DNA of 23,469 nucleotides from a virus: positions 1 to 23,469 of IMG/VR virus record IMGVR_UViG_3300009183_000373; one strand, written 5' to 3'. The position numbers and the translations under genes are program-made. Positions 1 to 8,700 of this stretch are shown here, piece after piece. Each line of letters begins with the position of its first letter. The first letter of the stretch is position 1. A model generated the notes under the pieces. That model was not told where the DNA came from, ran no database searches, and saw only the letters and a program-made list of their open reading frames with translations.

Positions 1-588
1 CTTATGCAATCCATAAGTAAATAAAGTTTCTTCCCTGTGCGCCACGCGAGAAAGATTTAGGTTGTAGTCATACACACCAGCCCGATACAGAAAAGAACAA
101 TGCAGATGTTCAACCTTCTTATAGCCTTCAATCATTCCCCATTGAATGTTTGGTTCTAGGTCTATTAAGTCAATCGTGCCAGATACCCTAGATGTATCCA
201 TGACAGGCGGGGTTAGGATTGAGCCACCTACTGCGCCAACTTTGTCAAAAAATGTCGTAAAGGAATATAGGCGTTTAAGCACATTAGGTTCTGGTATTGC
301 GTCATCATCCACGCGCCAAACCCATTCATAGCCCATGCTATTTGCCATCTGGTGAATATGATGCTGACCTTTTTTGCCAGCATAAATCCATTCCCACGCA
401 ATCTTTTTAATGTCCAGCATTTGAAAAAAATGCGCGTAGATCAATTCATTCCGCATATCTTGCGGTTCATCATTGTCATCAAAGATAACTAACTTATCTA
501 CCTTATGCGTCTGGTTAATGATTGCTTGAAGGGTTAGCGGTAAGGTCGTAAAGTATCGACCCCGTGTAGCCACAGAACAAAGAATCAT
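1..588 (-). CDS. GT-A fold glycosyltransferase, family 2-like (partial, C-terminus beyond window)
   Basis: The frame opens at ATG 588 and stays open for 196 codons to the left edge, so the C-terminus is missing. The start overlaps the methyltransferase stop (ATGA) and is preceded by AGGTGG, a good Shine-Dalgarno site. The protein begins MILCSVATRGRYFTTLPLTL, a typical GT2 opening strand and helix. It then has LVIFDDND (33-40) and VWRVDDDAIPEPN (90-102), which holds the DXD-type metal and nucleotide-sugar motif. HREETLFTYGL (184-194) could hold the acidic catalytic region. The family transfers a sugar from an activated donor. The acceptor is unknown; its position after the fibre genes suggests a virion fibre or host surface glycan, which is inference. 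The fold call is fairly secure and the substrate is not. Confidence 0.8.
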   Translation of the reverse strand, partial: MILCSVATRGRYFTTLPLTLQAIINQTHKVDKLVIFDDNDEPQDMRNELIYAHFFQMLDIKKIAWEWIYAGKKGQHHIHQMANSMGYEWVWRVDDDAIPEPNVLKRLYSFTTFFDKVGAVGGSILTPPVMDTSRVSGTIDLIDLEPNIQWGMIEGYKKVEHLHCSFLYRAGVYDYNLNLSRVAHREETLFTYGLHK

Positions 589-1259
589 GCATCCCACCTA
601 CATAGCATTAAGTTACAACGATTTGTTTCGCAAATGATTTGGGGTTGGTCGGTAATGTTGCCCGCTTCAGATATATAAGCAAATTTAAAGTCTGGGAAAT
701 GGCTTTCATTAAGCCCGTGCAATTTGTGATGCTCGCCCCAAAATCCTTGCGGTTCATTCCACGGCACAGAAATTAAAAGTCGTTGGCAATGTTGTTGAAG
801 CATTTTCACAATCTCTAAACCATTGTCTAGATGCTCAATGACTTCAAACGCAATGATGGTGTCCCAAGAATGTTCTAGCCCATCATTTATGTTGGCTTGT
901 TTAAAGTGTCTATGCAAACCCCATGCTTGTTCTTGCGCTACATCAACAATAATTGGGTCGTAATCAAGACCAAGGTAATGCGCTGTTGTTGGCAAAAACT
1001 GTGAGCCGTATCCAGTAGAACAACCAACTTCTAAAACATCTTGCCCATTGAAGTTTTGGTTTGCCCAAATGTAGCGTGTGGCTTCCCTTGGAAATACTGG
1101 GTCACCTTTTAAGAAAACCGCCCGTTCATAGTTGTTAGATAGTCTCCAACGATACCAATCTGGGTGATGTTCTTTGGCAAGTTTTAATGCGTGTATTTCT
1201 AGGATTTGTTCCCAATGGGTTACAACGCTTAACCCGTATATTGTCTTATCTTGTGTCAT
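585..1259 (-). CDS. SAM-dependent class I methyltransferase
   Basis: This 224-residue protein has the Rossmann methyltransferase motifs in order: VLEVGCSTGYG (75-85, SAM-binding loop), GLDYDP (97-102, acidic residue for the SAM ribose), and IIAFEVIEHLDN (135-146, of the Methyltransf_11/23 type). A fourth strand, LLISVPWNEP (161-170), follows, then a His-rich segment (WGEHHKLHG). This pattern fits small-molecule or sugar methyltransferases rather than DNA methylases, since no DPPY or PCQ motif is visible. It starts three bases after the fibre stop (TAAGACATG) and overlaps the glycosyltransferase by 4 nt, so the two are probably made together and may act on the same glycan. The substrate is not deducible. 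Confidence 0.85.
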   Translation of the reverse strand: MTQDKTIYGLSVVTHWEQILEIHALKLAKEHHPDWYRWRLSNNYERAVFLKGDPVFPREATRYIWANQNFNGQDVLEVGCSTGYGSQFLPTTAHYLGLDYDPIIVDVAQEQAWGLHRHFKQANINDGLEHSWDTIIAFEVIEHLDNGLEIVKMLQQHCQRLLISVPWNEPQGFWGEHHKLHGLNESHFPDFKFAYISEAGNITDQPQIICETNRCNLMLCRWDA

Positions 1260-1262
1260 GTC

Positions 1263-3416
1263 TTATCTTGGATATGTTGCGTCAACCTTTGTTCCTACTG
1301 CCAAGCCTGTGCCAAACACAATGGATGTTCCGCTTGTGACTGTTACATCTGTGCCGTTAACCATCCTAACCCCGTTTACATATACGCTGATTTTTCCAGA
1401 TGTATAACTTAACGAAGTTGTGAATGTTGTTTGCGCGGCAGTTGCCGTAAATTGATCATAGATTACGCCCGTAGCCGTTCCAGAATAACCAGAGTAACCA
1501 GAAAAGCCCGATGTTCCAATTCCTGAGTAACCAGAAAAACCACTATATCCAGAAATGCCAGAACCCGAATAGCCAGAATAACCGCTTATTCCGCTTGCAC
1601 CATTAGAACCCGTGCCACCTGAGTAACCGCTAATCCCTGAGAATCCAGACCAGCCAGAGATTCCGCTAAATCCAGATGCGCCTTGTGCGCCATTAGTTCC
1701 GCTAATACCAGAAAAACCTGAGTACCCAGATACACCAGAACCGCTATATCCGCTAAAACCTGATACACCAGAACCAGAGAAACCAGATATGCCTGAGAAA
1801 CCAGAGTAACCAGACACACCGCTTCCGCTAAAACCTGAGTAACCAGAAATTCCAGAGTAACCGCTTGCACCGCTATACCCGCTTTGGGTATACATGACTT
1901 GTGTAGCAGTAAGAATTACAGAAGGTGTTAATGGGTATGTTGCATTGCCAGCAAGAGTTTCAATGTAAACATTTGCGTTTGTTGTGTCCCAGAAAAGTTG
2001 AAACACATCATTTGCCGCAACAGTCAAAACATAATTGACAGTTAAAACTTCAGACGAATATGCGCTACCTTGTTTGTCTGGCACATCAAAATGTGTATTG
2101 CTATCAGCAACATTAGTTCCATTTTTCTTTAACCAAACTTGCGTATTTCCCAAAGCCGTGCTGTGGTTTGTAAACTGAATGGAATAAGTAATGCTGTAAG
2201 TGCCAGCATTATTGAATTGCCATTGGCTTGCAGATATAAGATTTACGCTATTGCTACCAGCCGTTGTATTTAGCGTTATAGCCGTTGCCGTGTTAGCAGT
2301 TGTTGTCTGATTTGTGGTGTCGTAAAAAGAACCATAAGCCCCGATAGTTCCACCTAGACCAGCCGAACCGCTATATCCAGAAATCCCCGAAAATCCGCTA
2401 TATCCAGATATTCCAGATGCACCGCTAAAGCCAGAAACACCACTACCAGAAAAGCCCGAATAACCAGACCATCCAGAAACACCAGAGCCACTAAACCCAG
2501 ATATGCCTGAGTAGCCCGAAAACCCGCTTACACCGCTTCCAGAGAATCCGCTAATGCCTGAGTAGCCAGAAGTGCCAGACGCGCCAGAAAACCCGCTTAC
2601 GCCCGACCCAGAGTAACCAGAAAAACCTGAGTACCCAGAAACCCCGCTACCAGAAAAACCAGAGTAGCCAGAAACGCCACTTCCAGAAAATCCGCTTATT
2701 CCGCTAAAGCCAGAATATCCGCTAATTCCAGACGCACCAACTGCACCAGAAAAACCAGAATAACCACTTACGCCAGAGCCTGAGTAACCAGAATATCCAG
2801 ACACGCCAGACCCACTAAATCCTGAGTAGCCAGAGATTCCGCTAAAGCCTGAGATACCAGAAAAGCCGCTTGTGCCTTGTGTGCCTTGTGCGCCTGAGAA
2901 TCCAGAATATCCGCTTACACCAGACCCAGAAAAGCCTGAGTAGCCCGACACACCAGAACCACTAAAACCTGAAAATCCCGACTGTCCACTAAATCCAGAA
3001 TAACCAGATGTGGATGCACCACTCATTCCAGAATAACCAGAATATCCAGAATAACCCATTCCAGAAAAGCCAGAATAACCACTAACCCCAGAGCCAGAAA
3101 AGCCTGAGTAGCCGCTATAACCTGAGTAACCGCTATAACCACTTCCACCAAGAAATCCATTTTGTCCAGAAATTCCGCTATATCCCGAAAAGCCAGAAAA
3201 ACCCGATACACCAGACCCCGAAAATCCAGAATAACCAGAAGTGCCTGAGTATCCAGAAACGCCACTTATGCTTCTATCAATATTGATAGTCTGCGTTGGT
3301 AATGGTGTGACTTCGACATTGATGTTATTTTGACCACCGACAGTTACATCTATCTGGTTGACAGTCAAATTTACATCAGTTGGGTCACCCTTTGTGATGC
3401 TAAGTTGTGTTGCCAT
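1263..3416 (-). CDS. Collagen-like GXS-repeat tail fibre with C1q-like insert
   Basis: This is a 717-residue fibre in four visible parts. Residues 1-50 are non-repetitive and probably attach to the tail. Residues about 51-355 are Gly-X-Ser triplets, mostly GYS, GFS, GIS and GVS, with frequent GSGVS interruptions. Residues about 357-510 look like a C1q/TNF-type jelly roll, with alternating strands such as WQFNNAGTYSITYSIQF and VWLKKNG. Residues about 511-648 are repeats again. The last 70 residues (DQFTATAAQTTFTTS onward, with ISVYVNGVRM) form a small beta domain that also occurs in the hub. The triplets recall collagen but are nearly proline-free with an aromatic X position, so a true collagen triple helix is uncertain. 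It lies 1 nt after the 160-residue gene. The likely role is receptor binding or a side fibre. Confidence 0.85.
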   Translation of the reverse strand: MATQLSITKGDPTDVNLTVNQIDVTVGGQNNINVEVTPLPTQTINIDRSISGVSGYSGTSGYSGFSGSGVSGFSGFSGYSGISGQNGFLGGSGYSGYSGYSGYSGFSGSGVSGYSGFSGMGYSGYSGYSGMSGASTSGYSGFSGQSGFSGFSGSGVSGYSGFSGSGVSGYSGFSGAQGTQGTSGFSGISGFSGISGYSGFSGSGVSGYSGYSGSGVSGYSGFSGAVGASGISGYSGFSGISGFSGSGVSGYSGFSGSGVSGYSGFSGYSGSGVSGFSGASGTSGYSGISGFSGSGVSGFSGYSGISGFSGSGVSGWSGYSGFSGSGVSGFSGASGISGYSGFSGISGYSGSAGLGGTIGAYGSFYDTTNQTTTANTATAITLNTTAGSNSVNLISASQWQFNNAGTYSITYSIQFTNHSTALGNTQVWLKKNGTNVADSNTHFDVPDKQGSAYSSEVLTVNYVLTVAANDVFQLFWDTTNANVYIETLAGNATYPLTPSVILTATQVMYTQSGYSGASGYSGISGYSGFSGSGVSGYSGFSGISGFSGSGVSGFSGYSGSGVSGYSGFSGISGTNGAQGASGFSGISGWSGFSGISGYSGGTGSNGASGISGYSGYSGSGISGYSGFSGYSGIGTSGFSGYSGYSGTATGVIYDQFTATAAQTTFTTSLSYTSGKISVYVNGVRMVNGTDVTVTSGTSIVFGTGLAVGTKVDATYPR
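1480..1881 (-). repeat. Imperfect tandem repeats encoding GXS triplets (distal block)
   Basis: Minus-strand units of 9 nt and multiples (GGN TAY/TTY TCN type) repeat imperfectly and code for residues about 511-648 of the fibre. Codons vary at wobble positions, so selection seems to act on the protein rather than on identical DNA. Repeats of this kind can expand or contract by slippage or recombination. Confidence 0.85.
2360..3270 (-). repeat. Imperfect tandem repeats encoding GXS triplets (proximal block)
   Basis: This longer block of the same 9-nt based units codes for residues about 51-355 of the fibre. A higher-order unit of roughly 24-33 nt (GYSGFSGSGVS in protein) recurs several times. 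It has no constant-length spacers and is not CRISPR-like. Confidence 0.85.
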
Positions 3417-3417
3417 A

Positions 3418-3900
3418 TCAATTTACAACTCCATCAGAACGAACCAAGAACAGTAAAAAGATGATGGAATCTTGCGCTGGCGTTGTGCCAGATGCGGGAT
3501 AACTAATCTTAATTCGACCACTAAACGCCACAGGGGATGTTGCGTTAATGTCTAGTTGTGTATCTGTGGAAACGACAGACCATGCCGATTCATCTATAAC
3601 CAAAGTAAATGTACCAGCCGCATCTACTCTGTTAGCAATGGTTAGGTTTACTGCCGTTGGCGTTGATACTGTGTAATCAGCAATGTCAAAACTTAACCCG
3701 TAGCGTGTATCTACAAGGTTAGAAATCTGCCTACGAATGATCTGTGCGTCAATTGTTGCGCCTGTTAAATCAATTGGCACACCAGCCGTTGCAAGGGCTA
3801 AATTCCAAAAGGTTTTTTGGTTGTAAACAAGTTCGCCAGAAATGATCTGGTTATCAAACCCTGACACTTGGGTCAAGGTATTTTTAGAAAAGAGAGCCAT
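3418..3900 (-). CDS. Baseplate/fibre-associated beta-sandwich protein (BppU N-terminal-like)
   Basis: This 160-residue protein has no signal peptide or membrane segment. The central pattern FWNLALATAGVPIDLTGATIDAQI (about 31-54), followed by more strands and FTLVIDESAW, resembles the N-terminal beta-sandwich domain of BppU-type baseplate proteins, where 'G-PVDLTGAT' is typical. The C-terminus ends in hydrophobic strands (SIIFLLFLVRSDG). It stands between the small 69-codon gene and the GXS fibre, so it may anchor the fibre to the tail tip; that role is inferred. The ATG has a modest GGGA upstream at 8 nt spacing. That GGGA overlaps the 3' arm of a leader hairpin, so its translation may be controlled. 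Confidence 0.75.
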   Translation of the reverse strand: MALFSKNTLTQVSGFDNQIISGELVYNQKTFWNLALATAGVPIDLTGATIDAQIIRRQISNLVDTRYGLSFDIADYTVSTPTAVNLTIANRVDAAGTFTLVIDESAWSVVSTDTQLDINATSPVAFSGRIKISYPASGTTPAQDSIIFLLFLVRSDGVVN

Positions 3901-3909
3901 ACATAATTT

Positions 3910-3949
3910 CCCGTACTCAGGTTGTGACGCACCCCGCGTACTCGCAAGG
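3910..3949 (-). promoter_or_regulatory. Tandem AGTA-loop hairpins in 5' leader
   Basis: On the minus strand, 3949-3932 can fold as CCTTGCG-AGTA-CGCGGGG (7 pairs, two of them G-U). 3921-3910 can fold as CCTG-AGTA-CGGG (4 pairs). Both stems close on the same AGTA loop and both are preceded by AA, so they look like a duplicated element (AACCT..GAGTACG.GG). No T-run follows, so it is not an intrinsic terminator. The second 3' arm supplies the GGG next to the start of the 160-codon gene. It could be a cis-acting RNA or a protein-binding operator; its function is unknown. Confidence 0.45.
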
Positions 3950-3973
3950 TTCGGATGTATTGTCTTTTTTTAA

Positions 3974-4006
3974 ATTATACCGAAGCAGTTTCTAAAGGTG
4001 TTAAAT
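3974..4006 (-). promoter_or_regulatory. Possible sigma70-like promoter before the fibre genes
   Basis: A perfect TATAAT at 3979-3974 overlaps the stop codon of the upstream 69-codon gene. The -35 region is poor: the best candidates are TTAACA at a 19-nt spacing or weaker hexamers at 17 nt. If active, transcripts would begin near 3967 and carry the two hairpins as leader. This rests mainly on the -10 match in an AT-rich stretch. Confidence 0.3.
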
Positions 4007-4184
4007 CTTCAGTTGTCCAAAAGTCTTTGGCAAGCATTATTTTTAAATGTTCTTTGTTGCGTGATAAGCAATCTGCCCAATCATCATCTGTCATTTTTTC
4101 TGGTTGTCCAGCATTTATAAGAGCCACGCTATCAAGTGCGGCTTTGTAGTGCTGTGCTATTTGCGCTTGTGTAATTTCTTCCAT
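3975..4184 (-). CDS. Small conserved-looking phage protein after the S74 fibre
   Basis: This 69-residue acidic, soluble protein has a predicted helical start (MEEITQAQIAQHYKAALDSV) and a charged second half containing RNKEHLKIMLAKDFWTTEDL. I recall this C-terminal pattern in small proteins beside tail fibres of environmental phages, but I cannot name a family. It begins three bases after the S74 fibre stop (TAAGACATG), with AAAGGA upstream as a clear ribosome site, so it is very likely expressed. Fibre assembly or a virion minor component are guesses from position. Confidence 0.7.
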   Translation of the reverse strand: MEEITQAQIAQHYKAALDSVALINAGQPEKMTDDDWADCLSRNKEHLKIMLAKDFWTTEDLTPLETASV

Positions 4185-4187
4185 GTC

Positions 4188-5768
4188 TTATCCTTTCAGA
4201 GCCACAAGTTCGGCTTTTACTGTATCTAGTTCTGCTTTTAAGTTTTTAATAGCGTTAATCATGTACCAAGTCAGATTTTCAGAATTAACCGACAAAACAC
4301 CACTTGATTCTTCTTTTACGCAATCAGGCAATACTGCTTGTAATTCTTGAGCAATAACGCCAAGTTGAACACCAGTTTTTTCAATAATATTTGATGGGTT
4401 TAGTTCTGTTATTTCTTCTTTAAGACGATACTCAAAATTACGAATTCGAACAGATGTTATTTTGTTTAAACCATCTGTGTTATCTACAATGTTCTTTTTA
4501 AGTCTGCGGTCAGATGTAGTTGACCAAACGGCACTATTTGCTTGGTTATAAACACCAGAAGAACCGCCAAAGTAACCAGTATTAGAGCCTTTTCCTTGGA
4601 ATGGGAAACCACCTCCAACTACTGTTTCATTAGAATCTGTTGCCGCATTTAGAATTGCATTTCTACCAATACAGGTATTTGTTGCGCCAGTTGTTATGTT
4701 GTCTCCAGCCGTATAACCAACGCAAGTGTTATTAGAGCCTGTAGTATTTCCAGAAAGTGCTACTCGACCAATACCGCAATTTGCAGTTCCACTTGTATTA
4801 GCAAATAAAGCACCAGCACCAACAGCAGTATTATCGCCAGCAGTATTTGATTTAAGTGCTTCTTCACCTATTGCAACATTACTAGCCCCAGTTGAATTTG
4901 AATATAGGGCTTGATAACCTAATGATGTGTTATATGTTCCAGTAGTTCCACTGTAACCAGCCTGATAACCTACTGCTGTGTTGTAAGATGCTGTGGTGTT
5001 GGCTTGGAGTGCGCCAAAACCAAATGCCGAATTATTAGAACCCGTTGTATTAGAACGCAATGTCCCTACCGAATTGTCATAACTACCAAAACCAGCGTTT
5101 CCTGAACCAGTTGTGTTGTTTTGCAATGTTCCTGAACCAAAAGCGGCAATATATCCAGTCGTTGTATTTGTAGCGGCATTTAACCCAAGGGCAGTATTAA
5201 AAGAGGCTGTATTGGAATATAAAGCACCATAACCAATAGCAGTTATAGAGCCATTGGTAGTGCTGGAGTAAGCCGCCTGATAACCTACTGCTGTGTTGTT
5301 AGATGCTGTGGTGTTTGCTGATAAAGCACCTACCCCTACACCTACATTTGAACCGCCTGTCGTGTTAGAAGCCAATGCACCTGATATAGAAGTTGTTGTA
5401 CCACCTAATGCAGTATTGGCTGTACCAGTTGTATTTTGCAATAAAGCATTTGCACCATAAGCGGTATTTTCGCCAGATGTATTTGCTTTACCTGCTTGAT
5501 AACCAGTAAAAGTAGAATAACTTCCTGTTGTAACTAATCCAGCCTGATAACCAGCCACAAATAATCCTACTCCTGAACTATTTCCGTTTAATGCTTGATA
5601 ACCAAGTGCCGTGTTAGTAGCAACAGACCCTGCGCCTTTACCTACTGTTAGACCATTGGCGGTTATGTCGGTTGTCCAAGATGGATTCTTAGAATTTGTG
5701 GAAAGGTCTAATTTTCCAGATGAATCAACACCATTGGCTAATTGTGAAAGATTAAATGCTTGTGTCAT
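4188..5768 (-). CDS. Tail fibre with YadA-like repeats and C-terminal S74 chaperone
   Basis: In this 526-residue protein, residues about 45-400 carry many copies of a degenerate unit of the form NTAxGYQA(L/G)...NTTG. This resembles the left-handed beta-roll head repeats of trimeric autotransporters and similar phage fibres. Residues about 413-526 are an intramolecular chaperone (peptidase S74) domain, with the motif TTSDRRLKKNI. Ser419 and Lys424 are placed as expected for the Ser-Lys self-cleavage dyad. LGVIAQELQAVLP follows, and the terminal helix is probably a trimeric coiled coil. In this family the domain trimerises and folds the fibre, then cuts itself off. The ATG overlaps the hub stop by 4 nt (ATGA). 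The likely role is receptor-binding fibre. Confidence 0.9.
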   Translation of the reverse strand: MTQAFNLSQLANGVDSSGKLDLSTNSKNPSWTTDITANGLTVGKGAGSVATNTALGYQALNGNSSGVGLFVAGYQAGLVTTGSYSTFTGYQAGKANTSGENTAYGANALLQNTTGTANTALGGTTTSISGALASNTTGGSNVGVGVGALSANTTASNNTAVGYQAAYSSTTNGSITAIGYGALYSNTASFNTALGLNAATNTTTGYIAAFGSGTLQNNTTGSGNAGFGSYDNSVGTLRSNTTGSNNSAFGFGALQANTTASYNTAVGYQAGYSGTTGTYNTSLGYQALYSNSTGASNVAIGEEALKSNTAGDNTAVGAGALFANTSGTANCGIGRVALSGNTTGSNNTCVGYTAGDNITTGATNTCIGRNAILNAATDSNETVVGGGFPFQGKGSNTGYFGGSSGVYNQANSAVWSTTSDRRLKKNIVDNTDGLNKITSVRIRNFEYRLKEEITELNPSNIIEKTGVQLGVIAQELQAVLPDCVKEESSGVLSVNSENLTWYMINAIKNLKAELDTVKAELVALKG

Positions 5769-8700
5769 GCCGCGCCCGCCCTTGCAAATGTTTGTTGTTG
5801 AAGAATTGTATAACTGTTAGTAGGAGTAACAGCAAGTGTATAAGTCGTTGGATTTTCTGTAAAGTCCACGCCATCCACAAGCATTGCGCCATTAGCGTAA
5901 ATCTGGAATGCATCCGTGTTATGGTTAAAACTGTATACAGTCTGCCCCGTTACAGTCGTTGTCAATGTGTTTGTAACTGCTGAACACGGCACACTAAAAC
6001 TGTTTTCTGCAAACTGAATTACAGACATTGAACCAGATACAACATCTGGAAATCCATTCAACGCACCACTTGTAATGTCGTAGTCAATTTCATTGTAAAT
6101 AGACCCATTGACAAATACCAATTCAAAGCCTGATCGCAAATCCCATGTCATTGGGGTATAACTTGAACCAGAAGACCAAGTTATGTCATATCTGCTAAAT
6201 GGCGTATATGCCGTGCCAGCATTGCGATAACGATATAAAGGCGTTCCAGCAACTAAACCAGTTGGCGAAGTTGTGAATGTAATTTGTCTAGTTGTGTAGT
6301 TAACTGTGCTAACTGTGTATTGCGTTGGCGTTCCAGCATTTACAAAGGTTATCTTGTCACCAGCATTTATGTATTGATAAGGTGATGAACTGGTGCTGTA
6401 TGTGACTGTTGAAGTTGCCACAGATGCCACAGTAATATTTAAAGGTTCATAATAAGACAATGTAGAAATTGCTCGCATATTTAAGATTACTACGCGATCA
6501 TTGACAGAACAAGCCACACCAAGAACAACTGTTGTTGATGTTTCTGTGTAATCTGCAAGTCCTAATAAGATGCCGTTTTTAAAGACTAGCACTTGCCCGA
6601 CTGTATGGGTTACAGAAAATGAAGTTTGTCCAGCCGTTGCCGTAAATACAGATGCCGTGAAATAGAAAGTATCTGGGTCAACCACACCAACCACACGACC
6701 ATAAACATCAATAGTCAATGCCGATACAGGGAAAGTCTTTTGATTAACGCCTTCACCAAAATTTAAAAACCTATCCAGTTGGGCAATGATTTGACCAGTT
6801 TGGTTGTTTACAACTTTAATCAATCCATCTGCTGAAGAAACCGCAGAAGTACCAACGCGAATCAATTGCCCTGTTCGCGTATCTAGGTCAATCATGTTTA
6901 AACCATCTGGCAACGCAGACCACAAAGATTGATCAAATGTTGTTGTATCAGATGGGACATAAGAACCCGTTTGGCTTGCATAAACTGCACCACCCGTTGC
7001 AAAACTAAATATACGGGATTGACGATTGCTAAAAAGCAAAAAGTTGTCTGAACCAAAATCTGGGTTTGCGTCATACCAAATGTAATCACTAGGATTAGTT
7101 GATACTGTTGTATCTGGTTGGTTATGCAAACCAAAATATGTTTTTCCAGTTGGAGACAATGAGAATCCAGCACCAGATGTGCTTGTGCCATACGCAACAC
7201 CCAAATATCTATCTGAAAATTGGAATGTTAAAGGCCTCCAATCTATTGCAGAACTGGCTGGACTAAATGCAGATGTAGCCATTGAATTGACCATCCGACT
7301 AAAGAAGTACCAATTGCCCGTAGGAATACCAGAAACAGTAACTGGGGGCATTGCCACACTATTGCCGTATGGTGTGCCATTGGATTGCACCGCAGTAGTT
7401 CCAGCAAAGATTAACTGGCTTGCTGATGGACTAGAAAAAGCAGAATACCAAACTTCCGCATACTGCGTGATACCCGCGCTAGATGTGGTCACATTAACTT
7501 GAAAAGACGGGATAGGCGCAGATACCAAGATGTTTGAAATTGTTGGTGCTGGCACAGTTCCAAAAATGTTTGGGTCTGGCAATCCCGTATTGTCTGGCGG
7601 ATTAAACTGTGTAATTGATGCATCATCAAAAACAGTTGGGTCAAAATTCATTAAAGTTAAATCTGCCGTGATTGCGCCATCATTTGCAATTCTTTGAACA
7701 ACTTTGCTAATGCGGAATAATTTTGCAACCCATCCATAGTTGGCATTTGTAACAGTAACAATATCACCCGCTTCTAATTGCAAGCCGACAAAGTTAATAG
7801 AACAAGTAACTTGCAAATCCATTCTTGCAGACTTTAAGAATCGTGTTCCTAACAGTTGCGCTTGCACATTGTTATTGCAAAGATTTAATTGAATTGTTTG
7901 TAAATTAACTGGTTCATTTGGATACAACAAATCTGGTGCGACTGTTGCCAAATCAATTTGCGTTGTATTAAATGCACTATTGATTGTTATGTCTGGATAC
8001 TGGCATTGTGCAATGTTAAAAGTGTTTGATATATCTAATGAAGATATGCCAATAGTAGAAATCATGTTGGAATCGTTAATGTTCATTGCGACTGTGTAAG
8101 TCGGGCTTTGAACAACGGCAGACCATTGACCATAGATTTCGTTGTATTTCAATAAACAATCACAACTATCAGTAATGACTTGCAAGTTTTGCATTACTGG
8201 TTTAGTTGTATCAATAAATCCATTCATCTTAAAACGGGGCTGTGTAGCACTACCGCCCGTGTATGGCGTAAATGTGATTACTTGATTGCAATAAGTATTT
8301 AGAGCAGTCAGACTTGCTGTATCTATTTGGCTTGTTGGTATTGCCGCACCATATCGCGTATTAGATAAATAGTCATACAAAACATCTCCCGCGCTATTGC
8401 GAGAATTTGTTATTTCAAACTGCGTTTGTTGAATGTTTGTAATGCCAGCATTTTGGTTGTAGTTCAAATGAACAATAGCAAACGCACAATTGCTCATTAA
8501 CTTTGTTGAATCCCATGTATATGTCAATCCACTTGACTGCATAACGCTAATTGCGCTTTGTGATGAATTAACAGGACTATTTGAGCCATTGTTGTATAGA
8601 TAGATATACAAATGACCGCTAACTGTGCTGTCTGTCGTTCCTGTTGATTGATCGGTTAAGCCAACTACTTTAGTTTGGTCTGTTCCATCAAACACACAAA

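Noticed and set aside
1586-1870. Out-of-frame minus-strand ORF inside the GXS repeats
   Set aside because: A periodic repeat keeps alternative frames free of stops; the Leu/Val-rich product is a by-product of the repeat.
1480-3270. CRISPR-like array
   Set aside because: The periodic DNA has no constant repeats with unique spacers; it codes in frame for Gly-X-Ser triplets.
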